64,000 nucleotides of DNA from Cytophagales bacterium. Its GTDB lineage: Bacteria; Bacteroidota; Bacteroidia; Cytophagales; Cyclobacteriaceae. The stretch lies in assembly GCA_020402945.1 (NCBI GenBank), contig JADBYQ010000057.1, positions 27,557 to 91,556 of the forward strand, in the 5' to 3' direction. Each line of letters starts with the position of its first letter. Position 1 is the stretch's first letter. Positions 16,744 through 24,067 of the stretch are shown here, one piece after another. The position numbers and the translations under genes were made by a program. A model generated the notes under the pieces. It was given only the letters and a program-made list of their open reading frames with translations. It was not told the origin of the DNA and did not search any database.

Positions 16744-17196
16744 TTGAAAAGAGAAGAAACCATAGACTATCACATTAAAACTGCCTGGCATGCTATAGCG
16801 CGCATGTACAATCAGCAGGCTATGAAGTATGATGGGACCATGTCTATAGGCTATGCGCTGCTGAATATTTCTTCGGAAGAGGGAACGCCTGCGATGAAGA
16901 TTGGGCCACTGATGGGACTAGAGCCAAGAAGCCTCACTCGGCTCCTGCAATCCATGGAAGAGAAGGGACTGATCTTTAGACAAGTCGACAAAAACGATAA
17001 GCGTTCCGTAAAAGTTTTGTTGACAAAGGAGGGGAAGAAGATGAAAGAGAAATCGCGGGAAACGGTATTGCGATTTAATGAAGCAGTTCGGGAAGAAATT
17101 TCTACACAAAAACTGAATGTGTTTTTTGATGTAGTACAGAGTATTAATCAGTTAGTTGAAAAGAATAGTATTTACGAAACCAAATTAGTCAATTAG
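16744..17196 (+). CDS. MarR family transcriptional regulator
   Basis: About 150 residues when begun at the TTG at 16744 (reading KREETIDYHIKTAWHA). The frame is open to 16624, but the upstream residues look unlike the family. The winged helix-turn-helix is seen in IGPLMGLEPRSLTRLLQSMEEKGLIFRQVDKNDKRSVKVLLTKEGKK, with the wing DKNDKRSVKV as in classical MarR proteins. It heads a rightward operon for fatty-acid beta-oxidation, so it probably represses these genes and responds to an acyl-CoA or related ligand; this is inferred. Its last codons overlap the left arm of an inverted repeat. Confidence 0.88.
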   Translation: MKREETIDYHIKTAWHAIARMYNQQAMKYDGTMSIGYALLNISSEEGTPAMKIGPLMGLEPRSLTRLLQSMEEKGLIFRQVDKNDKRSVKVLLTKEGKKMKEKSRETVLRFNEAVREEISTQKLNVFFDVVQSINQLVEKNSIYETKLVN

Positions 17197-17250
17197 CCAA
17201 TTCGATGATTTGTCAATTGGCATATCATCGAATCAGCACATTAACAAATT
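17183..17250. repeat. Empty inverted-repeat bracket between marR and the fused dehydrogenase gene
   Basis: Arm 17183-17209 and arm 17224-17250 are inverted copies with 21 of 27 positions matching, including a perfect 10-bp inner part (ATTCGATGAT / ATCATCGAAT, 17200-17209 and 17224-17233). A second, mutually exclusive hairpin pairs GCCAATT (17197-17203) with AATTGGC (17215-17221). The left arm encodes the end of MarR, and the right arm ends eight bases before the next start. There is no ORF between the arms. The structure could also act as an intercistronic RNA switch. Confidence 0.6.
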
Positions 17251-17257
17251 AAGAATT

Positions 17258-19657
17258 ATGAACCGTACCATTCGCAAAGTCGCAGTTTTAGGATCAGGTA
17301 TTATGGGCTCACGCATTGCGTGCCACTTCGCCAATATTGGTTGTGAAGTGCTGCTGCTGGATATAGCGCCCAGAGAACTGACCGAGGATGAGAAAAAGAA
17401 AAATCTTACAATCGATCATCCTTCAGTAAAAAACAGAATTGTGAATGCAGCCTTTGATGCTACCCTTAAAGCAAATCCGGCCTCACTCTTTAATAAGAAG
17501 TTCGCTTCGCGCATCAAACTCGGTAACTTCACAGACGACATGTCCAAAATCAAGAATGTGGATTGGACGATTGAAGTCGTTGTCGAAAATCTTGATATTA
17601 AAAAGAAAGTTTACGAAGAGGTGGAGAAATACAGAACACCCGGAACCCTGATTACTTCCAATACTTCGGGCATCCCGATTCACCTCATGGGCGAAGGACG
17701 TAGCGAAGATTTTCAAAAACATTTTGCGGGTACCCATTTCTTTAACCCTCCCCGTTATTTAAAGTTGTTGGAGATCATCCCTACAAGTAAAACCGATCCG
17801 GCTGTTACGAAATTCTTGATGCACTATGGTGATCTTTTCTTAGGAAAGACGACCGTGCTATGTAAAGACACTCCGGCCTTCATCGGTAATCGTGTGGGAA
17901 TTTTTGGTTTGTTGAAAGTGATCGACTCCATGCGCAAGTTTGACTTGAATGTAGATGAAGTTGATAAACTAACAGGCCCTGTTATCGGCAGACCAAAGTC
18001 GGCCACATTCCGCACTTCGGATGTGGTAGGGTTAGATACTTTGGTGAAAGTTTCGAATAACCTCTATGCAGGATTGGTGAATGACGAGGGAAGAGAAATG
18101 TTTAAACTTCCTGAAGTGGTTACGAAGCTTGAGCAGAACAAATGGTTGGGAGATAAAACGGGGCAGGGCTTTTACAAGAAATCAAAGAATGCCAAAGGAG
18201 AAACAGAAATCTTAACTCTGGACTTAAAGACATTAGAATACAAGCCAAAGGCAAAAGCAAAATTTGCAACACTCGAAACAACGAAGACGATTGACAATCT
18301 AAAAGATCGCTTCAAAGTGTTGTTGGCCGGAAAAGATAAAGCCGGTGATTTTTATCGCGATTGTTTTTATGGATTGTTCCAGTATGTAACCAATAGAATT
18401 CCTGAAATCAGCGATGAACTGTTCCGTATTGATGATGCGGTGAGTGGCGGTTTTGGTTGGGATCTCGGTCCGTTCGAAACATGGGATGCGGTAGGTGTTG
18501 AAAAATCAATTCCACTTATGGAGGCAGCCGGCTACAAGCCTGCGCAATGGGTGTACGATATGCTTGCTTCGGGAAATAAATCCTTCTACAAATCAGAAGG
18601 CGGCCAGAAGAAGTACTATGACATTCCTACCAAGACATATAAATCAATTTCTGGAAGAGAGAATTTTATCATTCTAGAAAACAAGAGTGAAAACATTGTT
18701 TGGAAAAATGCCGATTCAAAAATCATTGACCTCGGTGATGGCGTGCTCAACTTTGGCTGGCACAGCAAGAGCTTTACGCTAGGCAGTGCGGTGATTGAAG
18801 GAATGAATAAAGCCATCGACATCGCAGAGAAAGATTACAAAGGTCTGGTGATTGGCCACCAAGGTGCAGACTTCTCGCTGGGAGCTAATTTAGGCTTGGT
18901 GTTTATGTATGCCATCGAGCAGGATTACGATGAGATCGATTTCATGATCAAGGCTTTCCAGCAATCGGTGATGCGCATTCGTTACTCCGGAGTGCCGGTG
19001 GCAGTTTGTCCGCAAGGCAGAACGTTAGGTGGCGGTTGCGAAATGACCATGCATGCGGACATCGCGCAGGCAGCGGCAGAAACGTATATCGGATTAGTAG
19101 AGGTAGGCGTTGGACTAATTCCTGGTGGAGGCGGAACCAAGGAATTCACGAAACGCGTGAGTGATGCCATGGAAGAAGGTGATGTGGAGTTGAACGCACT
19201 TCAAAATGCGTTCATGACCATCGCGACCGCAAAAGTAGCGACCTCAGCAGAAGAAGCTCGTGAGTACGGCATCTTGAAAAAGGTTGACCGCGTTTCAATG
19301 AACAAAGACAGACAGATTGCAGATGCAAAGCAAGCAGTGCTTGATCTGGTAGAAGCAGGCTATACCATGCAACCGCAAGCAAAAAATATTAAAGTGCAAG
19401 GTCGAACCGGGCAAGCTTTGTTCTTAGCAGGCTTGCAAGGAATGAAAATGGGCAGGTACATTTCAGAACACGATGCCAAAGTTGCCAAGTGGATCTCTAA
19501 CATTATGTGCGGAGGCGACTTGACCTCTCCGCAAGAAGTGAGTGAACAATACTTACTTGATCTTGAGCGCGAAGCATTCTTGTCATTGACCGGTGAGAAG
19601 AAAACATTGGAAAGAATTCAGGCAATATTAACGGGAGGAAAACCATTGAGGAATTAG
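17258..19657 (+). CDS. Fused 3-hydroxyacyl-CoA dehydrogenase / enoyl-CoA hydratase
   Basis: About 799 residues from the ATG at 17258 (MNRTIRKVAVLGSGIMG); the longer frame from 17210 runs through repeat sequence. The N-terminal half is an NAD-binding 3-hydroxyacyl-CoA dehydrogenase (GSGIMGSRIACHFANIG, then THFFNPPRYLKLLEIIP and GNRVGIFG). The C-terminal part is an enoyl-CoA hydratase (GADFSLGANLG, then GRTLGGGCEMTMHADIAQAA and GLIPGGGGTKEF). The domain order is the reverse of E. coli FadB/FadJ but usual for Bacteroidota. It catalyses hydration and dehydrogenation in fatty-acid beta-oxidation with the thiolase and acyl-CoA dehydrogenase downstream. Confidence 0.95.
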   Translation: MNRTIRKVAVLGSGIMGSRIACHFANIGCEVLLLDIAPRELTEDEKKKNLTIDHPSVKNRIVNAAFDATLKANPASLFNKKFASRIKLGNFTDDMSKIKNVDWTIEVVVENLDIKKKVYEEVEKYRTPGTLITSNTSGIPIHLMGEGRSEDFQKHFAGTHFFNPPRYLKLLEIIPTSKTDPAVTKFLMHYGDLFLGKTTVLCKDTPAFIGNRVGIFGLLKVIDSMRKFDLNVDEVDKLTGPVIGRPKSATFRTSDVVGLDTLVKVSNNLYAGLVNDEGREMFKLPEVVTKLEQNKWLGDKTGQGFYKKSKNAKGETEILTLDLKTLEYKPKAKAKFATLETTKTIDNLKDRFKVLLAGKDKAGDFYRDCFYGLFQYVTNRIPEISDELFRIDDAVSGGFGWDLGPFETWDAVGVEKSIPLMEAAGYKPAQWVYDMLASGNKSFYKSEGGQKKYYDIPTKTYKSISGRENFIILENKSENIVWKNADSKIIDLGDGVLNFGWHSKSFTLGSAVIEGMNKAIDIAEKDYKGLVIGHQGADFSLGANLGLVFMYAIEQDYDEIDFMIKAFQQSVMRIRYSGVPVAVCPQGRTLGGGCEMTMHADIAQAAAETYIGLVEVGVGLIPGGGGTKEFTKRVSDAMEEGDVELNALQNAFMTIATAKVATSAEEAREYGILKKVDRVSMNKDRQIADAKQAVLDLVEAGYTMQPQAKNIKVQGRTGQALFLAGLQGMKMGRYISEHDAKVAKWISNIMCGGDLTSPQEVSEQYLLDLEREAFLSLTGEKKTLERIQAILTGGKPLRN

Positions 19658-19685
19658 TAGGCAGTAAGCAAAAGCAATCGGCAAA
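19658..19685 (+). repeat. Left terminal inverted repeat of S23 cassette 1
   Basis: A 28-base arm built from GCA/AAGC-type words that starts directly after the dehydrogenase stop codon. It pairs with 20118-20145; the single mismatch is at 19679 (C against A). Confidence 0.85.
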
Positions 19686-19713
19686 ATTTAGAATAAGCAA
19701 TAAGCTACAGGTT

Positions 19714-20115
19714 ATGAATGAACCAAATCAAAGCTTTAGGGATTTGACGGTTTATAAAAAAGCATTTGATTTAGCGATGAAAATATTTGAGATGACAAAG
19801 ACATTTCCAAAAGAAGAGAGGTACTCGCTCACAGACCAAATTAGAAGATCATCGCGAGCGGTCTGTAGTTGTGTTGCAGAAGCTTACAGAAAGCGAAGCT
19901 ATAAAGCCTATTTCGTAAGCAAATCGTCAGATGCTGATATGGAGAACAGCGAAACGCAATCTTGGCTTGATTTCTCTTACGCTTGCAATTATGTAGCTGA
20001 TGAAATGTACAAAGATTTATTGGCAAGATCGGAAGAGGTTGGTAGAATGCTTAATCACATTGTTGAAAACCCCGAAAAATATTTGAGAAGAGAGAAGAAA
20101 GTCGGTATGCAGTAA
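19714..20115 (+). CDS. S23 / IVP-type four-helix-bundle protein (cassette 1)
   Basis: A 133-residue helical protein of the S23 ribosomal (23S rRNA intervening-sequence) family. It begins SFRDLTVYKKAFDLAMKIFEM and has the second-helix core YSLTDQIRRSSRAVCSCVAEAYRKR, with the basic QIRRSSRAV face typical of the family, and ends in a charged tail. In other bacteria these ORFs sit in intervening sequences of 23S rRNA genes; their function is not settled, although the fold resembles the Avd accessory protein. Here the gene stands alone between two beta-oxidation genes in an inverted-repeat unit. It is divergent from the S23 proteins at 21.4 and 41.6 kb. Confidence 0.9.
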   Translation: MNEPNQSFRDLTVYKKAFDLAMKIFEMTKTFPKEERYSLTDQIRRSSRAVCSCVAEAYRKRSYKAYFVSKSSDADMENSETQSWLDFSYACNYVADEMYKDLLARSEEVGRMLNHIVENPEKYLRREKKVGMQ

Positions 20116-20117
20116 GC

Positions 20118-20145
20118 TTTGCCTATTGCTTTTGCTTACTGCCTA
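20118..20145 (+). repeat. Right terminal inverted repeat of S23 cassette 1
   Basis: A 28-base arm that starts two bases after the S23 stop codon; it is the reverse complement of 19658-19685 at 27 of 28 positions. Confidence 0.85.
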
Positions 20146-20181
20146 TTTAAAAATAAAAATTGAGAATTTAAACACAACGAC

Positions 20182-21357
20182 ATGGATGCATACATCGTAG
20201 CCGGATTCCGCACAGCGGTAGGCAAAGCAAAAAAAGGAGGGTTTCGATTTGTAAGACCTGATGATCTTGCCTCGGATGTGATTAAACACTTGGTGAAATC
20301 AATCCCCGGCTTGGAGAACAAGATGGTCGATGATCTTATTGTAGGAAATGCGGTTCCCGAAGCGGAGCAAGGCATGCAGATGGGTCGCATCATTTCACTG
20401 CTTGCGCTTGGTCTTGATACACCGGGCATGGTGATCAATCGCTATTGCGGATCAGGAGTGGAGGCTATCGCTATTGCGAGTCATCGCATCCAAGCGGGAC
20501 AGGCAGATGTGATTATTGCCGGTGGCACCGAGTCCATGTCGTTGGTTCCCGTGATGGGCTTTAAGACAGCATTGAATTATGCCATTGCCAAAGACAACCC
20601 GACCTATTATACAAGCATGGGGTTAACGGCTGAAGAAGTGTCGAAGCAATTTAATGTTACCCGCGAAGAGCAAGATCAATTTTCAGTCGAGTCGCATGTG
20701 AAAGCGGCAGCAGCGTGGAAGGAAGGAAAATTTACAAACGAGATTGTGCCTATCACGGTAAAGGAAGTATTTGTGGATGAGAACATGAAAAAGCAAACGC
20801 GTGAGTATGTTGTCAATAAAGATGAAGGTATTCGTGCGGACACCACTTTCGAAGGACTTTCAAAATTGAAACCAGTATTTGCGGTGGGCGGTTCTGTTAC
20901 CGCTGGAAATTCATCTCAAACTTCAGATGGGGCAGCCTTTGTGGCTGTGATGAGTGAGAAAATGGTGAAGCAACTGAATCTAAAACCTATCGCTCGCATG
21001 GTGAGTTATGCTACGGCAGGTGTTGATCCGCGAATCATGGGTATTGGCCCGGTGGCCGCTATTCCTAAAGCACTCAAAATAGCCGGATTGAAATTACAAG
21101 ACATCGATTTGATTGAGTTGAACGAAGCCTTTGCCGCACAATCATTGGCGGTAGTAAAAGAGCTGGGCATTGATCGATCTAAACTAAATGTAAACGGAGG
21201 TGCGATTGCAGTGGGTCATCCGCTTGGTTCATCAGGCGCACGCTTATCGGTCCAATTGTTTAACGAACTCCGCAGGCAAAATAAAAAATACGGAATGGTG
21301 ACTGCATGCGTGGGTGGAGGACAGGGAGTGGCGGGGATATATGAGTTGTTGAATTAA
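20182..21357 (+). CDS. Acetyl-CoA acyltransferase (thiolase)
   Basis: A 391-residue thiolase that cleaves 3-ketoacyl-CoA to acetyl-CoA and a shortened acyl-CoA, the last step of the beta-oxidation cycle. The nucleophilic Cys89 lies in INRYCGSGVEAIA, the second active-site motif is GGAIAVGHPLGSSGARL and the general-base cysteine is in VTACVGGGQG. Length and motif spacing are complete. It shares the operon with the fused dehydrogenase and the acyl-CoA dehydrogenase. The start is the ATG at 20182. Confidence 0.96.
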   Translation: MDAYIVAGFRTAVGKAKKGGFRFVRPDDLASDVIKHLVKSIPGLENKMVDDLIVGNAVPEAEQGMQMGRIISLLALGLDTPGMVINRYCGSGVEAIAIASHRIQAGQADVIIAGGTESMSLVPVMGFKTALNYAIAKDNPTYYTSMGLTAEEVSKQFNVTREEQDQFSVESHVKAAAAWKEGKFTNEIVPITVKEVFVDENMKKQTREYVVNKDEGIRADTTFEGLSKLKPVFAVGGSVTAGNSSQTSDGAAFVAVMSEKMVKQLNLKPIARMVSYATAGVDPRIMGIGPVAAIPKALKIAGLKLQDIDLIELNEAFAAQSLAVVKELGIDRSKLNVNGGAIAVGHPLGSSGARLSVQLFNELRRQNKKYGMVTACVGGGQGVAGIYELLN

Positions 21358-21388
21358 GATGTGAGTAGTGGGTATTGAGATTTGAGAT
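21358..21388 (+). repeat. Left terminal inverted repeat of S23 cassette 2
   Basis: A 31-base arm of GAGATTTGAGAT-type words ending directly at the S23 start codon (21389). Its inner 17 bases are a perfect inverse match to 21742-21758. Confidence 0.85.
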
Positions 21389-21742
21389 ATGCATAACCTC
21401 AAAGAGTTGAAGATTTGGCATAAAGCGATTGAACTTTCAACAGAAGTGTATCGCTTGACTGCCGATTTTCCGAAGGAAGAAAAGTATGGACTCACATCTC
21501 AAATTAGGCGAGCAGCCGTTTCAGTTCCTTCTAATATCGCAGGGGGAGCCGGGAGAAATTCTGATAAGGAGTTTATCCATTTCTTGGGAATTTCAAACGG
21601 CTCTTCCTATGAACTACAAACACAACTTATAATCTCTAAAAACTTAAGTTTGATTAATAACGGTGTTGATCTGATACTCGATCAAATCGACCAAATACAA
21701 AAGATGAACTATTCACTTCAAGCAAAGCTTTCAAAGGACTAA
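21389..21742 (+). CDS. S23 / IVP-type four-helix-bundle protein (cassette 2)
   Basis: A 117-residue protein with the classical S23 opening LKELKIWHKAIELSTEVYRLTADFPKEEKYGLTSQIRRAAVSVPSNIAGGAGR, the most conserved part of the family: the SQIRRAAVSVPSNIA helix is typical of IVP proteins. No catalytic residues are apparent. It is divergent from cassette 1 and cassette 3 proteins, so it is not a recent local duplicate. The start is the ATG at 21389, immediately after the inverted-repeat arm. Its role in this operon is unknown. Confidence 0.93.
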   Translation: MHNLKELKIWHKAIELSTEVYRLTADFPKEEKYGLTSQIRRAAVSVPSNIAGGAGRNSDKEFIHFLGISNGSSYELQTQLIISKNLSLINNGVDLILDQIDQIQKMNYSLQAKLSKD

Positions 21743-21772
21743 TCTCAAATCTCAATACTCATATCTCAAATC
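21742..21772 (+). repeat. Right terminal inverted repeat of S23 cassette 2
   Basis: An inverse copy of 21358-21388 with 26 of 31 matches. It overlaps the S23 stop codon by one base, and its CTCAAATCTCA words are themselves repeated within the arm. Confidence 0.85.
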
Positions 21773-21774
21773 TT

Positions 21775-23574
21775 ATGACAACAATAGAAACAAAAAAGGC
21801 AATCAAAGGAGGAGAATTCCTCATCCGCGAAACACAGGCACATGAAATTTTCATTCCTGAAGAATTTACAGAAGAGCAAAAGATGATTGCACAAACGTGC
21901 AAAGACTTTTTGAAACAAGAAGTATATCCGCATTTGGATTTAATTGATTCGCAGAAAGATCCCAAGTTGATGCCTTCGCTTCTTGATAAGGCTGGGGCTC
22001 TCGGACTATTGGGAACATCTGTTCCTCAAGAGCTAGGTGGCTTTGGAATGGATTTCAATACCACCATGTTGGTAGCCGAAGCAGTTGGCGCAGGTTATTC
22101 GTTTGCCGTTGCCATCTCCGCCCATACCGGTATTGGCACACTTCCGATTTTGTATTATGGAAATGATGCCCAGAAGAAAAAGTACATTCCTAAGCTGGCA
22201 TCGGGAGAGTGGAAGGCGAGCTACTGTTTGACAGAACCTGATTCCGGTTCTGATGCTAACAGCGGCAAGACCAAAGCAAAATTGACGGCTGATGGAAAGC
22301 ATTATCTGATCACTGGTCAGAAGATGTGGATCACCAACGGTGGCTTCGCAGATGTTTTTATTGTGTTTGCAAAAATTGACAATGATAAAAATCTGACAGC
22401 TTTTATCGTAGAGAAGGATTTCGGTGGCATCACCATGAATGAGGAGGAGAAGAAAATGGGTATCAAAGGATCTTCCACCCGCCAGATTTTCTTTAACGAT
22501 TGCAAAGTGCCAGTAGAAAATTTATTGAGCGAGCGCGAGAATGGTTTTAAGATCGCGGTGAACATATTAAACATTGGCCGCATTAAACTAGGCGTGGGTG
22601 CGTTGGGAGGATCGAAAGGTACCATCAGTCAGGCGATCAAGTATTCTAATGAGCGTAAGCAATTTGGTGTGGCTATTTCCACCTTCGGAGCGATCAAGCA
22701 TAAGATTGCAGAAGTGGTGACAAAAATTTTCGCGTCAGAGTCAGCGCACTACCGCGCTTCTCAGAACATCGATGATGCCTACAATGCATTTGTAGCTGGT
22801 GGCATGGATTCTGGTCAGGCGAGATTAATAGCATTGGAAGAATTTGCCATCGAGTGCGCTATTTTGAAAGTACATGGCAGTGAAGTGTTAGATTTTTCAG
22901 TGGATGAAGGCGTGCAGATTTATGGAGGCATGGGCTTCTCGGCAGAAGGACCGATGGACCGCGCCTACCGTGATGCGCGCATCAACCGCATTTTTGAAGG
23001 CACGAATGAAATCAACAGACTACTCACAATCGATATGTTGTTGAAGCGTGCAATGAAAGGCACATTGGATTTGATGACGCCTGCGATGGCCGTTCAAAAA
23101 GAATTGACTTCTATACCTGATTTTGGCGCCAGTGACGACACTGCCCTTTTTGCGAAAGAGAAAAAAGCATTGGCGAATTTGAAGAAAGCGGGCCTGATGG
23201 TTTCAGGTGCAGCCATTCAAAAGTTTATGATGAAGCTATCTGACGAGCAAGAGATATTGATGAACCTGGCCGATATGCTCATTGAAGGCTACGTGGCCGA
23301 GTCGGTGATCTTGCGTGTAGAAAAATTAGTGGGTGTGCGTGGAGAGAAAGCCTGTGAAGTAGAAATTGCTATGGCGATGATCTATCTGCACTATGCTATT
23401 GAGAGAGCAGCTGGTGCAGGCAAGCAAGCCATCTACGGATTTGCGGAAGGAGACGAGCTACGCTTTATGATGCTCGGCTTGAAGCGCTTTACCAAAATAG
23501 ATGCTTATAACTTGAAAGAAGCCAGACGTAAAGTAGCGAACCATGCGATTGGCAAAGGAGAATATCCTTTCTAG
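21775..23574 (+). CDS. Acyl-CoA dehydrogenase
   Basis: A 599-residue flavoenzyme that introduces the first double bond in beta-oxidation. The FAD/substrate motifs are present: YCLTEPDSGSDANSGKTKA, GQKMWITNGGFADVFIVFAK, then the C-terminal GVQIYGGMGFSAEGPMDRAYRDARINRIFEGTNEINRLLTIDMLL. A C-terminal extension of about 180 residues beyond that core is like the long very-long-chain acyl-CoA dehydrogenases. It is the last gene of the operon and is followed by a strong terminator at 23589-23615. The start is the ATG at 21775. Confidence 0.95.
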   Translation: MTTIETKKAIKGGEFLIRETQAHEIFIPEEFTEEQKMIAQTCKDFLKQEVYPHLDLIDSQKDPKLMPSLLDKAGALGLLGTSVPQELGGFGMDFNTTMLVAEAVGAGYSFAVAISAHTGIGTLPILYYGNDAQKKKYIPKLASGEWKASYCLTEPDSGSDANSGKTKAKLTADGKHYLITGQKMWITNGGFADVFIVFAKIDNDKNLTAFIVEKDFGGITMNEEEKKMGIKGSSTRQIFFNDCKVPVENLLSERENGFKIAVNILNIGRIKLGVGALGGSKGTISQAIKYSNERKQFGVAISTFGAIKHKIAEVVTKIFASESAHYRASQNIDDAYNAFVAGGMDSGQARLIALEEFAIECAILKVHGSEVLDFSVDEGVQIYGGMGFSAEGPMDRAYRDARINRIFEGTNEINRLLTIDMLLKRAMKGTLDLMTPAMAVQKELTSIPDFGASDDTALFAKEKKALANLKKAGLMVSGAAIQKFMMKLSDEQEILMNLADMLIEGYVAESVILRVEKLVGVRGEKACEVEIAMAMIYLHYAIERAAGAGKQAIYGFAEGDELRFMMLGLKRFTKIDAYNLKEARRKVANHAIGKGEYPF

Positions 23575-23588
23575 ACGTTAGACATAAG

Positions 23589-23615
23589 AAAGCCCGGGAG
23601 AAAATCCGGGCTTTT
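23589..23615 (+). terminator. Rho-independent terminator of the beta-oxidation operon
   Basis: Arms AAAGCCCGG (23589-23597) and CCGGGCTTT (23606-23614) form a 9-bp stem with an 8-base loop, followed by T-rich sequence. It lies 15 bases past the acyl-CoA dehydrogenase stop. It is largely symmetrical, so it could also act on the opposing gene at 23670-24017. Confidence 0.85.
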
Positions 23616-23669
23616 GGTTTTGGTTTGTCCTGCTAAGCTTTAGCGGAGAAGGGTGTGCGCATGCTGCGC

Positions 23670-24017
23670 CTACTTCAATGCTTTCTTGTACCCATCCTCA
23701 TCAAACCCCAACAAAAGTACTTTGCCGTCTTCTTCTATCAATGGTCTTTTGATCACGCTGGTCTTTTCAACCATAAGGGCAATGGCGGCTTTTTCATGGG
23801 TCACTTTTTTCTGATCGGCTTTGTCTAGCTGTCGCCACGTGGTACCGCGTTTGTTGACGAGATTCTCCCACCCAACTTGTTTGCTCCACGCGCTCAACTT
23901 TTCAGCGGTTATGCCGGATTTTTTGTAATCGTGAAATACAAAATCTACTTTGTTTTTATTCAGCCAGTCTATTGCAGATTTTACCATGTTGCAATTTTTG
24001 ATGCCGTAGACCGTCAT
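23670..24017 (-). CDS. ArsC/Spx-family protein (YffB-like)
   Basis: A 115-residue thioredoxin-fold protein of the ArsC/Spx family. It opens with MTVYGIKNCNMVKSAIDWLNKNKVDFVFHDYKK, where a single Cys (Cys9) stands in the usual GIKNCDTV motif, followed by the conserved ISVIKRPLI-like segment (KTSVIKRPLI). It could be an arsenate-reductase-like enzyme using glutathione or a similar thiol, or a regulator; the Spx zinc-finger-like CxxC is absent. It lies downstream of the beta-oxidation operon in the opposite direction. Confidence 0.88.
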   Translation of the reverse strand: MTVYGIKNCNMVKSAIDWLNKNKVDFVFHDYKKSGITAEKLSAWSKQVGWENLVNKRGTTWRQLDKADQKKVTHEKAAIALMVEKTSVIKRPLIEEDGKVLLLGFDEDGYKKALK

Positions 24018-24067
24018 AAGGAGTTCATCGATTTATTGAAAGATAAGAATGGTTACGGGCGGGAAGC

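Larger units (their letters stand above)
19658..20145 (+). mobile_element. S23 cassette 1: four-helix-bundle gene in a 28-bp inverted repeat
   Basis: A 488-bp unit that begins on the first base after the upstream stop codon (19655-19657) and ends 36 bp before the thiolase start. Left arm 19658-19685 and right arm 20118-20145 are inverted copies with 27 of 28 positions matching. One S23-type gene fills the inside in the direction of the operon. No transposase is present and no clear target duplication is visible. Transcribed as RNA, the arms would form a long stem around the gene. Confidence 0.75.
21358..21772 (+). mobile_element. S23 cassette 2: four-helix-bundle gene in an inverted repeat
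   Basis: A 415-bp unit that fills the whole junction: it starts on the first base after the thiolase stop (21355-21357) and ends two bases before the acyl-CoA dehydrogenase start (21775). Arms 21358-21388 and 21742-21772 are inverted with 26 of 31 matches, including 17 consecutive bases (21372-21388 against 21742-21758). The sequence of the arms is unrelated to that of cassette 1. The left arm abuts the S23 start codon, and the right arm begins on the last base of its stop codon. Confidence 0.75.

Noticed and set aside
17210..17257. Longer N-terminus for the fused dehydrogenase
   Set aside because: It runs through the inverted-repeat arm; the ATG at 17258 begins directly at the conserved Rossmann start.
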